From an uncultured Nitrospirales bacterium (GTDB lineage: Bacteria > Nitrospirota > Nitrospiria > Nitrospirales > UBA8639): a stretch of DNA of 64,000 nucleotides. Shown piece by piece: positions 57,400 to 64,000 of the stretch; the stretch's first letter is position 1; every line of letters starts with the position of its first letter. The stretch lies in contig OY282373.1 in the NCBI GenBank assembly GCA_958295805.1, positions 95,001 through 159,000 of the forward strand, in the 5' to 3' direction. Below the pieces are notes generated by a model. That model was not told the DNA's origin. It searched no databases and worked only from the letters and a program-made list of their open reading frames with translations. The translations under genes were made by a program, and so were the position numbers.

Positions 57400-60300
57400 A
57401 TGTTTTCTTACAGACTAGGACTAGATGTCGGCACCAACTCCCTTGGATGGAGCGTGTTGGAACTCAAGGAAGCAGGCGAGCCGTTTGCAGTGAGAGATGC
57501 CGGCGTCAGGATTTTCAACGATGGACGCGATGACCAATCCAAAGCCACGTTGAAAGCCGATCGTCGCGCGGCTCGTTCAGCCCGCCGACGCCGCGACCGC
57601 TATAAGCAGCGCAGGGACTTCTTGTTGGATGAACTGACCAAAGCCGGGCTGTTTCCCAAACAAGACGAAGAAGACGAACACGGCGACAACATACGCGACA
57701 AACTGCAAAAACTTGATCCGCTGGAACTGCGTGCCAAGGCGATCACGGAAACATTGAAGCCCTATGAGATTGGCCGGGCTCTGTTTCACCTGAACCAACA
57801 CCGGGGGTTCAAGAGTAATCGAAAGGATGCCGAATCCCGCGATGGTGTCGTCAAAAAATCTGTTAAGAAACTGAAAACCGAACTGACCAAACTGGCCGAA
57901 AGTGATGTGGAAACATTCGGCCAGTTCCTATGGCAACGACGCAAGGTCAACGAACCGACTCGTGCGCGGCGGCATGGCACAACACAACAAGATCTGTACG
58001 AGTTCTATCCCACTCGCGACATGTTGGAGCATGAGTTTACTAAGATTTGGGACGCGCAGGCTGAATGCCATCCCGAATTACTCCCGGAGAAAACCCGCGA
58101 ACGTATCAGGAGCGTGATCTTTACCCAGCGCCTGCTCAAGCCGCAAAAGGTCGGAAAATGCACCTACATGTCTGGCGAGAATCGGGTGTTCAAATCCATG
58201 CCGAGTTTTCAGCGTTATCGGATTTATCAAGAAGTGAATAATCTGGAATGGATGACAAGCCGACAAAGGAATGCACTGATTCAATATCCAGAGGCACGAA
58301 ACAAAATTGTCGACATGCTAGAACGCCCCAAGACCAAGGCTGGTAATGTCACCTTCGGCAAAATGAAGAAGATTATGAGAGAAATGGAACTGGCCGAAGG
58401 TCATTTTCAGTTCAATTTTGAAACACCGAAACGCAAAGGCTTTGACGGCAATCACACATCTAACCTGATGCAGGATGAACGTCGTGTCGGGCCGCAATGG
58501 CACCAGTGGTCTCTGGAAAAACAGGATGAATTTATTAGTATCATTTTGAACGATGAACTGGATGACCATGCAGTCCAAGAACGCTTGATGCAGGACTATG
58601 GCCTTAGCAAGGAGGCGGCAATGGCATGTACTGAGGCACCGCTGACGGAAGGCACGGCGGCTCTGTCAAGGAAGGCAGCGCATTTGCTACTTGCAAAAAT
58701 GAAGGACGACATGCTGAGCCAGACGGACGCCGTACAGGCTGTTGCACAAGAGGAAACAGATTTTGTCAACCCTTTCAAACGCGCCAGTGAGGGCCAATTG
58801 CTGGATCGCTTGCCCTATTACGGCGAAGTATTTCAGGATGGCCGTCATATTATTCTGGGTAGCCGTGAAGAAGACGACGACGGCGATGACCTGAAGTATT
58901 TTGGCGGTGTGACCAACCCCACGGGCCACCGCCAAAATCAAATTCCTAAGATCAGACGAGATGACCTGAAGTATTTTGGCGGTGTGACCAACCCCACGGT
59001 GCATATCGCGTTGAACCAGATTCGTCACGTGGTGAATGAATTGCTCACCCGTTATGGGCATCCGGCTTCCATTGCCATTGAACTGGGGCGTGAGTTGCCC
59101 GCCGGAAAGGAAGGTCGCGCTGAGATCGAGAAGGAGCAGAGAAAAAATCAGGAAAACAACGAGAGGCTGAACAGTATTTTACGCGAACATGGCCAAACAT
59201 GTACCCACGATAATCGCCTGCGTTTGCGACTCTGGGAAGAATTAGACGATGATCCGAATGGTCGCCGATGTCCTTTCTCTGGACAGAAAATAGGCATTGC
59301 CGACCTGTTCAACGGTAACGCCGAGATCGAACACTTGATCCCCTTCAGCATATCGCTGGATGACAGCCCCGCCAACAAAGTGATTTGCACCCGTCAGGCC
59401 AACCGCAATAAAGGACAACGAACACCGTATGAGGCTTTTGGTGATAGTCCTGATGGTTACAATTGGAAAGAAATTTTTGAACGGTGTACAAAGCTGCCAA
59501 AGAACAAACACTGGCGTTTCCAGGAGGATGCATTGGAGATATGGAAACGCGACTACGCTGACTTTACAGCCCGGCATTTGAATGACACACGGTATATCGG
59601 CCGGCTGGCCAAGGACTACCTGGAAAACATTTGTCCGTTCAACAAGATCGACGTGCTGACGGGGCGGCTTACGGCTTTGTTGCGGAGCCACTGGGGATTG
59701 AACAGCGTCCTACACGACCAGAATCAACCGCAAGAAGGAAAAAAGAACCGCAACGACCACCGCCATCATGCGGTGGATGCGATTGTGGTCGGTATGACTT
59801 CGCGCTCCATGCTCCAACGGGTCTCCACCGCCGCCAACCGCGCCGAAGAATTTTACCTAGACCGTTTATTTGAGAGGAGCGTCAACGGTAGAAGCCCCAT
59901 TGATCCATGGCCTAAATTCCGTGATGACGTGAGAGACATAGTGAGGGGTATGATCGTCTCACACAAGCCGAAACGAAAACCGCTCCAGGCGCAGGTGGAT
60001 GCCTGGATGCAGGCCAATAGCATGATCGTCTCACACAAGCCGAAACGAAAACCGCTGGGCACAAATACAACTGACGGTAAACTACACAATGAGACGGCGT
60101 ATGGCATCATTTCAGGACCGAACAAGGGTTATTATAACGTGGTTAACCGTTGGGAGATTAAAAAATTCGAAAAGAGGGAACATGTAGAAAATATCCGTGA
60201 TGAACATTTGCGGGACGAATTTTTGCAGGCTTTTGATGCTGCTGATAAGAACGGTATTGTCCGTCTTGCCAAGGACAAAAAGATAAGACGGTTAAGACGA

Positions 60301-60792
60301 ACCGAAAGACTGAAAGTCATTCCCATCAAAAACATATCCGGCAAGGAATATAAAGCTTATAAAGGCGACAGCAACTGGGGAATAGAGATTTACGAATATC
60401 CAGACGGCCACACAAAGGCGGGACAATGGGATGGTGAGGTTCTATCGAGATATGAGGCCAACCAAAAAGGGTTTCGACCCGGGCAGACGAAAAAGCCGCA
60501 CCCGGCTGCACGGCTGGTCATGCGACTGCGAATCAACGATTGTGTTGAAATTACGAAAGATGAGCATAGGCAAATCATGCGGTTACAAAAACTTTCGCAG
60601 AATGGAACTCTAACGTTTGCTCCACATAATGAAGCGAACGTTGATGCGAGAAACCGTGACAAGAATGATTCGTTTAAATATTTCTCCAAAACAGCTAGCA
60701 CACTTAAGGGAAGCAACGCCCGTAAGATGCACATCAGTCCGGCTGGTCGGGTGACTTATGAAAGCCGTCGCAAGCCCCGCCGAAAGCACTGA
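57400..60792 (+). CDS. cas9: Type II-C CRISPR-associated endonuclease Cas9
   Basis: 1130 residues, behind a strong AAGGAGG site. RuvC-I YRLGLDVGTNSLGWSVLE has the catalytic D9. An Arg-rich bridge helix follows (about 52-75, ADRRAARSARRRRDRYKQRR). RuvC-II IAIELGREL has E561. HNH EIEHLIPFS has H645, with the partner N668. RuvC-III HRHHAVDAIVVG has H790 and D793. All nuclease residues are present, so it should cut crRNA-matched DNA. Size and the absence of csn2/cas4 fit type II-C. Odd: residues 496-533 and 851-886 each contain a duplicated 12-13 residue motif (DDLKYFGGVTNPT, MIVSHKPKRKPL) around an unrelated insert, adding 25 and 24 residues in frame. The PAM-interacting C-terminus is basic (SRRKPRRKH). 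cas1 follows six bases later. Confidence 0.97.
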   Translation: MFSYRLGLDVGTNSLGWSVLELKEAGEPFAVRDAGVRIFNDGRDDQSKATLKADRRAARSARRRRDRYKQRRDFLLDELTKAGLFPKQDEEDEHGDNIRDKLQKLDPLELRAKAITETLKPYEIGRALFHLNQHRGFKSNRKDAESRDGVVKKSVKKLKTELTKLAESDVETFGQFLWQRRKVNEPTRARRHGTTQQDLYEFYPTRDMLEHEFTKIWDAQAECHPELLPEKTRERIRSVIFTQRLLKPQKVGKCTYMSGENRVFKSMPSFQRYRIYQEVNNLEWMTSRQRNALIQYPEARNKIVDMLERPKTKAGNVTFGKMKKIMREMELAEGHFQFNFETPKRKGFDGNHTSNLMQDERRVGPQWHQWSLEKQDEFISIILNDELDDHAVQERLMQDYGLSKEAAMACTEAPLTEGTAALSRKAAHLLLAKMKDDMLSQTDAVQAVAQEETDFVNPFKRASEGQLLDRLPYYGEVFQDGRHIILGSREEDDDGDDLKYFGGVTNPTGHRQNQIPKIRRDDLKYFGGVTNPTVHIALNQIRHVVNELLTRYGHPASIAIELGRELPAGKEGRAEIEKEQRKNQENNERLNSILREHGQTCTHDNRLRLRLWEELDDDPNGRRCPFSGQKIGIADLFNGNAEIEHLIPFSISLDDSPANKVICTRQANRNKGQRTPYEAFGDSPDGYNWKEIFERCTKLPKNKHWRFQEDALEIWKRDYADFTARHLNDTRYIGRLAKDYLENICPFNKIDVLTGRLTALLRSHWGLNSVLHDQNQPQEGKKNRNDHRHHAVDAIVVGMTSRSMLQRVSTAANRAEEFYLDRLFERSVNGRSPIDPWPKFRDDVRDIVRGMIVSHKPKRKPLQAQVDAWMQANSMIVSHKPKRKPLGTNTTDGKLHNETAYGIISGPNKGYYNVVNRWEIKKFEKREHVENIRDEHLRDEFLQAFDAADKNGIVRLAKDKKIRRLRRTERLKVIPIKNISGKEYKAYKGDSNWGIEIYEYPDGHTKAGQWDGEVLSRYEANQKGFRPGQTKKPHPAARLVMRLRINDCVEITKDEHRQIMRLQKLSQNGTLTFAPHNEANVDARNRDKNDSFKYFSKTASTLKGSNARKMHISPAGRVTYESRRKPRRKH
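58885..58999 (+). repeat. In-frame 40-bp direct repeat inside cas9 (first)
   Basis: A 40-bp unit starting GATGACCTGAAGTATTTTGG is repeated perfectly at 58885-58924 and 58960-58999 (period 75). The 35-bp insert contains CACCGCCAAAAT (58927-58938), the exact inverse complement of ATTTTGGCGGTG within each copy (58898-58909 and 58973-58984). It sits just before RuvC-II, where family members read a single GG(V/I)xNPTVHIALNQ. Confidence 0.92.
59950..60056 (+). repeat. In-frame 35-bp direct repeat inside cas9 (second)
   Basis: A 35-bp unit starting ATGATCGTCTCACACAAGCC is repeated perfectly at 59950-59984 and 60022-60056 (period 72), separated by 37 bp encoding QAQVDAWMQANS. It lies after RuvC-III, where other Cas9 proteins have one IVSHKPKRK segment before the GxLHxETAYG motif. 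Confidence 0.92.
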
Positions 60793-60798
60793 TGCGTC

Positions 60799-61707
60799 AT
60801 GCCCGATCAGATTGTTGAAATCACCACGCCTGGACTGCATCTCTCCAAGAAGCGCGGATTTTTACAGGTGAGAAACAAGGGCAAACTCGTTGGACAGGTA
60901 TCACTGGACGACATCATCGCCGTGATTGTCGGCGTGCAGGGCTGCTCAATTTCCACCAGACTCATGGATCAACTCAGCCAGCGAAACATTATGCTGGTGG
61001 TGTGCGGACGAAACTTTGTCCCCAGTTCTTTCATCCTGCCTGTTGCCGGTTACGGACGGCAATTCCAGGTGATGCGAGCACAGACGAAAGTGTCTGAACC
61101 GCGCCGCAAACGCGCTTGGCAAAGGATCGTCCGTGCCAAAATTCATAACCAAGCCGAGTTACTCGCTCGCGTGGGGAAAAACAACAACCAGCTTGTCCGG
61201 CTGGCAAACATGGTAAAGTCCGGCGATCCGGAAAATTGCGAGGCGCAGGCCGCACGCATCTATTGGCAACGACTGTTTGGCAACCACTTCCGACGTGACC
61301 CCGAAGCACCGGGGTTGAACGCTGCACTGAATTACAGTTATGCCGTGATACGCGCATGTGTGGCTCGCGGAGTGAGCGCGGCAGGTCTGCATCCTAGTTT
61401 TGGTCTGCATCACAAGAACCCGCAAAACCCGCTGAATCTTGTTGACGATTTGGTAGAACCTTTCCGGCCGATCGCCGACTATGTTGTTTGGCAAGGTAAT
61501 ATCGGTTGCATTCAGGATCTCTCACCAAAAATAAAGGCAAGTCTGTCGACGATTACCACGATGGTCATCCCACTCAAGGAAGAGACCTCTCCTGTGTCAT
61601 TGGCGGCAGTGAAGGTCTGCCGTTCATTCGCCGGTTACTGCCTTAGCGAAACGGATGAGCTTTTGTTGCCCGCCCTACCCACGCCTCCCGACATTTCAGG
61701 CCCATGA
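60799..61707 (+). CDS. cas1: CRISPR-associated endonuclease Cas1
   Basis: 302 residues. The N-terminal beta domain has VEITTPGLHLSKKRGFLQVR. The alpha domain has the metal ligands E148 (NCEAQAARIYW), H205 (GLHHKNPQNPLN) and E220 (DDLVEPFRPIADYVVW), at the positions known for type II Cas1. It integrates spacers with Cas2. The start ATG 60799 is six bases after the cas9 stop. The end overlaps cas2 by four bases (ATGA). Confidence 0.96.
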   Translation: MPDQIVEITTPGLHLSKKRGFLQVRNKGKLVGQVSLDDIIAVIVGVQGCSISTRLMDQLSQRNIMLVVCGRNFVPSSFILPVAGYGRQFQVMRAQTKVSEPRRKRAWQRIVRAKIHNQAELLARVGKNNNQLVRLANMVKSGDPENCEAQAARIYWQRLFGNHFRRDPEAPGLNAALNYSYAVIRACVARGVSAAGLHPSFGLHHKNPQNPLNLVDDLVEPFRPIADYVVWQGNIGCIQDLSPKIKASLSTITTMVIPLKEETSPVSLAAVKVCRSFAGYCLSETDELLLPALPTPPDISGP

Positions 61708-62045
61708 AGCAACGGAAACATCTCAGTCCCTATCGTATCATGTGGCTCTTTGTGATGTTTGACCTGCCCGTTGTGACTAAAAAGGAAAGAAAGCAGGCGA
61801 TGGGTTTTCGCAACAACCTGCTTGACCTCGGTTTTGAAATGTCACAATTTTCGGTGTATGTGAAATATTGCGCCTCTGGCGACAGGGCAGAATTTGTCGG
61901 TGTCCGGATCCAACGCCAGTTACCGCCTGGCGGAAAGGTTGATATTCTGACGATTACCGACAAGCAATTTACGAATATGAAGCGATTTTATGCTACAAGC
62001 CGAATCAAAAATGACGGGAAAGTTGATCAATTGCATTTGTTTTGA
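61704..62045 (+). CDS. cas2: CRISPR-associated endoribonuclease-fold protein Cas2
   Basis: 113 residues of ferredoxin fold: YRIMWLFVMFDLPVVTKKER with the conserved aspartate, SQFSVYVKYCASGDRAEFVG, LPPGGKVDILTITDKQF and a C-terminal KVDQLHLF. It bridges two Cas1 dimers during spacer acquisition. It is the last cas gene and is translationally coupled to cas1. Confidence 0.95.
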   Translation: MKQRKHLSPYRIMWLFVMFDLPVVTKKERKQAMGFRNNLLDLGFEMSQFSVYVKYCASGDRAEFVGVRIQRQLPPGGKVDILTITDKQFTNMKRFYATSRIKNDGKVDQLHLF

Positions 62046-62085
62046 AGGGATTTTTTCAGCATCAGGCAGAGAAAATCCCTTCAAA
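62041..62085. terminator. 14-bp perfect stem-loop at the cas2-array boundary
   Basis: TTTGAAGGGATTTT (62041-62054) and AAAATCCCTTCAAA (62072-62085) with a 17-base loop. It starts inside the last codons of cas2 and ends 22 bases before the first repeat. There is no U-tract after either arm, so intrinsic termination is not certain. It could also stop or process convergent transcripts of cas2 and the array. Confidence 0.6.
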
Positions 62086-62107
62086 CATAAGGCCTTACAG
62101 AGGACCT

Positions 62108-63529
62108 AGCCTAGCACATGGGAATAGGCGGGGCTAGGACAACGATTTGAAGTGCCTATTGAGCATGTGGCCGAGCCTAGCACATGGGAATAGGCGGGGC
62201 TAGGACAACTACTGAAGAACCATATGCTGAATATATTCGAGCCTAGCACATGGGAATAGGCGGGGCTAGGACAACAAGTGACCCGTGTTATTTGGCGCTT
62301 GGATCAGCCTAGCACATGGGAATAGGCGGGGCTAGGACAACAGATTCGAGGTACCTATTGAGCATGTGGCCAGCCTAGCACATGGGAATAGGCGGGGCTA
62401 GGACAACAGCCGTCCGTTTCTCCGTCGGACACTACTGAGCCTAGCACATGGGAATAGGCGGGGCTAGGACAACGATCGTACGGCTCCAAAGCTTATATGT
62501 CAGAGCCTAGCACATGGGAATAGGCGGGGCTAGGACAACCAGGAGGTCTCTACTATTTTGGAAAAGGTCAGCCTAGCACATGGGAATAGGCGGGGCTAGG
62601 ACAACAGAAGCTTTGTGATCCACTACATATTGTGGAGCCTAGCACATGGGAATAGGCGGGGCTAGGACAACTACAGATTAGCAGTGGTTATCGCTGTACG
62701 GAGCCTAGCACATGGGAATAGGCGGGGCTAGGACAACAACCGGTTCCTATAGGTTTCTTCTTCTTTAAGCCTAGCACATGGGAATAGGCGGGGCTAGGAC
62801 AACCGTTGGTCAGTCTCTGACGAACGCGGATTTAGCCTAGCACATGGGAATAGGCGGGGCTAGGACAACAGCATCCTATCTGGTGTTGATGTCATCATAA
62901 GCCTAGCACATGGGAATAGGCGGGGCTAGGACAACCACTCAGTCAGTCAGGCTATCGTCGTTCCGAGCCTAGCACATGGGAATAGGCGGGGCTAGGACAA
63001 CAAGGTTCGAGCCTATAAATCCTAGATGTGTAGCCTAGCACATGGGAATAGGCGGGGCTAGGACAACTCACTTCGCCCTATTGCTAAAGCAATCGGGAGC
63101 CTAGCACATGGGAATAGGCGGGGCTAGGACAACAGAATCAGGAGCCTCACATGAACTGGTTCTAGCCTAGCACATGGGAATAGGCGGGGCTAGGACAACT
63201 ACCGCAATCAAATCGTTGAATAAAAACCAAGCCTAGCACATGGGAATAGGCGGGGCTAGGACAACGGATACCATTGTTGCATGGTCATGCCTTCGAGCCT
63301 AGCACATGGGAATAGGCGGGGCTAGGACAACACAGCTATCCATCGCACGCATCACCCGCACAGCCTAGCACATGGGAATAGGCGGGGCTAGGACAACGCG
63401 TGGGATGTTCTAACGGAGGGTGTAACTAGCCTAGCACATGGGAATAGGCGGGGCTAGGACAACCGGCCGCCGCGGGTCATCCGTTCAGGATGAAGCCTAG
63501 CACATGGGAATAGGCGGGGCTAGGACAAC
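62108..63529 (-). CRISPR. CRISPR array, 22 repeats of 36 bp and 21 spacers of 30 bp
   Basis: Repeats begin every 66 bases from 62108 to 63494. All 22 appear identical and every spacer is exactly 30 nt. In the minus orientation the repeat starts GTTGTCCTAGCCCCGCC and ends ATGTGCTAGGCT, the GTTG start typical of type II-C, and it is complementary to the tracrRNA. So crRNA is expected from the minus strand, with the leader on the high-coordinate side. The repeat's 3' end contains TGCTAGGCT, an extended -10-like element at the place where Neisseria repeats carry TGCTACAAT, so each unit may have its own promoter. Spacers 62144-62173 and 62342-62371 are homologous. Confidence 0.98.
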
Positions 63530-63630
63530 GTAAGCTCAAAGCGACATTCATGAACCTTGAAGCTTGGCGAAGGTATTGCAAGATCATTGATGTACCTTCG
63601 GGTCGTTCTTTCCATATACTCTCACGAAAA
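63530..63630 (-). promoter_or_regulatory. Putative CRISPR leader
   Basis: About 100 bases adjoining the last (leader-proximal) repeat. It contains an 8-bp inverted repeat, CGAAGGTA (63568-63575) and TACCTTCG (63593-63600), with a 17-base AT-rich loop, 39 bases from the repeat edge. No good sigma70 promoter towards the array is seen. Assigned as leader from orientation only. Confidence 0.55.
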
Positions 63631-63660
63631 TTGACAGTTCTGGAGGGGCGTTTCTATAAT
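63631..63660 (+). promoter_or_regulatory. gpsA promoter with consensus -35 and -10
   Basis: TTGACA (63631-63636) and TATAAT (63655-63660), both perfect sigma70 hexamers, separated by 18 bases. Transcription would start near 63667 and read into gpsA at 63732, away from the CRISPR array. Confidence 0.85.
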
Positions 63661-63696
63661 CCTGCACCCGTTTTCACGTCACATGTTTCACGACAG

Positions 63697-63722
63697 GCCG
63701 CATGAGATGCGGCGACTACAGG
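63697..63722. repeat. Dispersed palindrome before gpsA
   Basis: GGCCGCATGAGATGCGGCGA followed by CTACAGG, another copy of the ATGAGAT-core palindrome family, here inside the gpsA 5' leader, ending ten bases before the start codon. Confidence 0.6.
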
Positions 63723-63731
63723 TTTTTGACG

Positions 63732-64000
63732 ATGGGTTACCCTGACATTCACGCGGCGTCGGTTATTGGGGCCGGGGCCTGGGGCACGACGCTGGCTCGG
63801 CATTTGGCAAATCAGGGGCTCACGGTTACGCTTTGGACGTATGAAAAAGACGTTGTCGAACAGATCCATCGCAACAGGGAAAATGTCTTGTTTCTGCCCG
63901 GGGTCACGTTGCCGACGGGTCTCTCCGCTACCCATTCTCTTCACGAGGCGGTCTCCGGCGTTGATTTGATCGTGCTGGCCGTGCCGTCTCATGCCATGAG
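63732..64000 (+). CDS. gpsA: Glycerol-3-phosphate dehydrogenase [NAD(P)+], N-terminal part
   Basis: 89 codons before the window ends. ASVIGAGAWGTTLARHLANQ is the GxGxWG dinucleotide-binding loop of GpsA. VTLWTYEKDVVEQIHRNREN, VLFLPGVTLPTGLSATHSLH and DLIVLAVPSHAM follow the family order. It reduces dihydroxyacetone phosphate to glycerol-3-phosphate for phospholipids. The ribosome-binding site is weak, and a dispersed palindrome occupies the leader. Confidence 0.93.
   Translation, partial: MGYPDIHAASVIGAGAWGTTLARHLANQGLTVTLWTYEKDVVEQIHRNRENVLFLPGVTLPTGLSATHSLHEAVSGVDLIVLAVPSHAM

Noticed and set aside
57400-60792. Cas9 duplications as evidence for a fused or doubled RuvC domain
   Set aside because: Only 12-13 residues are repeated at each site and each catalytic motif occurs once, so no domain is duplicated.
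62408-62437. Spacer with an internal GTCCG/CGGAC inverted repeat as a regulatory hairpin in the array
   Set aside because: A single short palindrome in one of 21 spacers is expected by chance and probably reflects the target.
62108-63529. CRISPR array transcribed on the plus strand
   Set aside because: The plus-strand repeat would begin AGCCTAGC and would require a plus-strand tracrRNA running into cas9 without a terminator. The promoter and terminator around the anti-repeat, and the GTTG repeat start, point to the minus strand.

Overview
The window looks like a chromosomal contig of a free-living, diderm, moderately GC-rich bacterium. It opens with the 5' end of a 16S rRNA gene on the minus strand and carries an mrp/PCP-reductase-domain pair, an argD-argF-argG-argH cluster, lptM-lysA-dapA-dapB, hemL, purM, gmhA and the start of gpsA. 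The 16S fragment and gene content are compatible with Nitrospirota or a neighbouring phylum. That placement is an inference from about 90 bases of rRNA and gene content only.

Layout. 1-12.4 kb: 16S rRNA 5' end with its promoter, rhomboid protease, DHH phosphoesterase, a broken small gene behind a duplicated leader, vapBC, dus-maf, higBA, PCP-reductase-domain protein, mrp, small membrane proteins, an amidohydrolase and a 193-bp MITE with an 8-bp target duplication. 13.5-21.4 kb: a defence-type island with a PLD/SF2 helicase, an Eco57I-like adenine methylase broken by a one-base frameshift, and a Panacea (DUF4065) antitoxin gene overlapping a small two-TM protein gene. 21.6-30 kb: gpmA, then argD, argF, argG, argH and an LptM-like lipoprotein. 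A hairpin repeat supplies the Shine-Dalgarno and TTG start of both argG and argH. 30-32.2 kb: decayed small genes and a secreted HNH nuclease whose reading frame crosses an 11-G tract. 32.2-40.7 kb: B12/radical-SAM protein with a STAS-like tail, lysA, dapA, a foreign-looking 3.3-kb block ending in a truncated malic enzyme gene, then dapB. 40.7-43.7 kb: DNA methyltransferase, deleted dual-OB gene, two DUF488 genes, and an AbrB antitoxin cut off by a repeat. 43.8-57.2 kb: hemL, SpoU methyltransferase, purM, tRNA-Gln, apaH, a histidine kinase, gmhA and a CARF protein (TIGR02710-like). 57.2-64 kb: a complete type II-C CRISPR-Cas locus, then gpsA.

The CRISPR locus has all expected parts. cas9, cas1 and cas2 run on the plus strand. 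A roughly 95-nt tracrRNA with a sigma70-like promoter and an intrinsic terminator diverges from cas9 on the minus strand. The 22-repeat array is inferred to be transcribed on the minus strand, because the repeat pairs with the tracrRNA and begins GTTG in that orientation, as in Neisseria type II-C. Two spacers target homologous coding sequence and differ only at three synonymous third-codon positions. Cas9 keeps all nuclease residues but has two in-frame repeat insertions. A CARF protein, normally linked to type III signalling, lies 0.6 kb upstream of cas9.

Small dispersed repeats are unusually dense. They include palindromes around GGCGCATCTCATGCGCC, CTTCGAGGCTCAGGG-type clusters read through in ArgF and a SpoU methyltransferase, GCCTGTCTGCGTGCGGAC palindromes and GGGAATCCAG hairpins. 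They interrupt, pad or start genes and account for much of the non-coding DNA.
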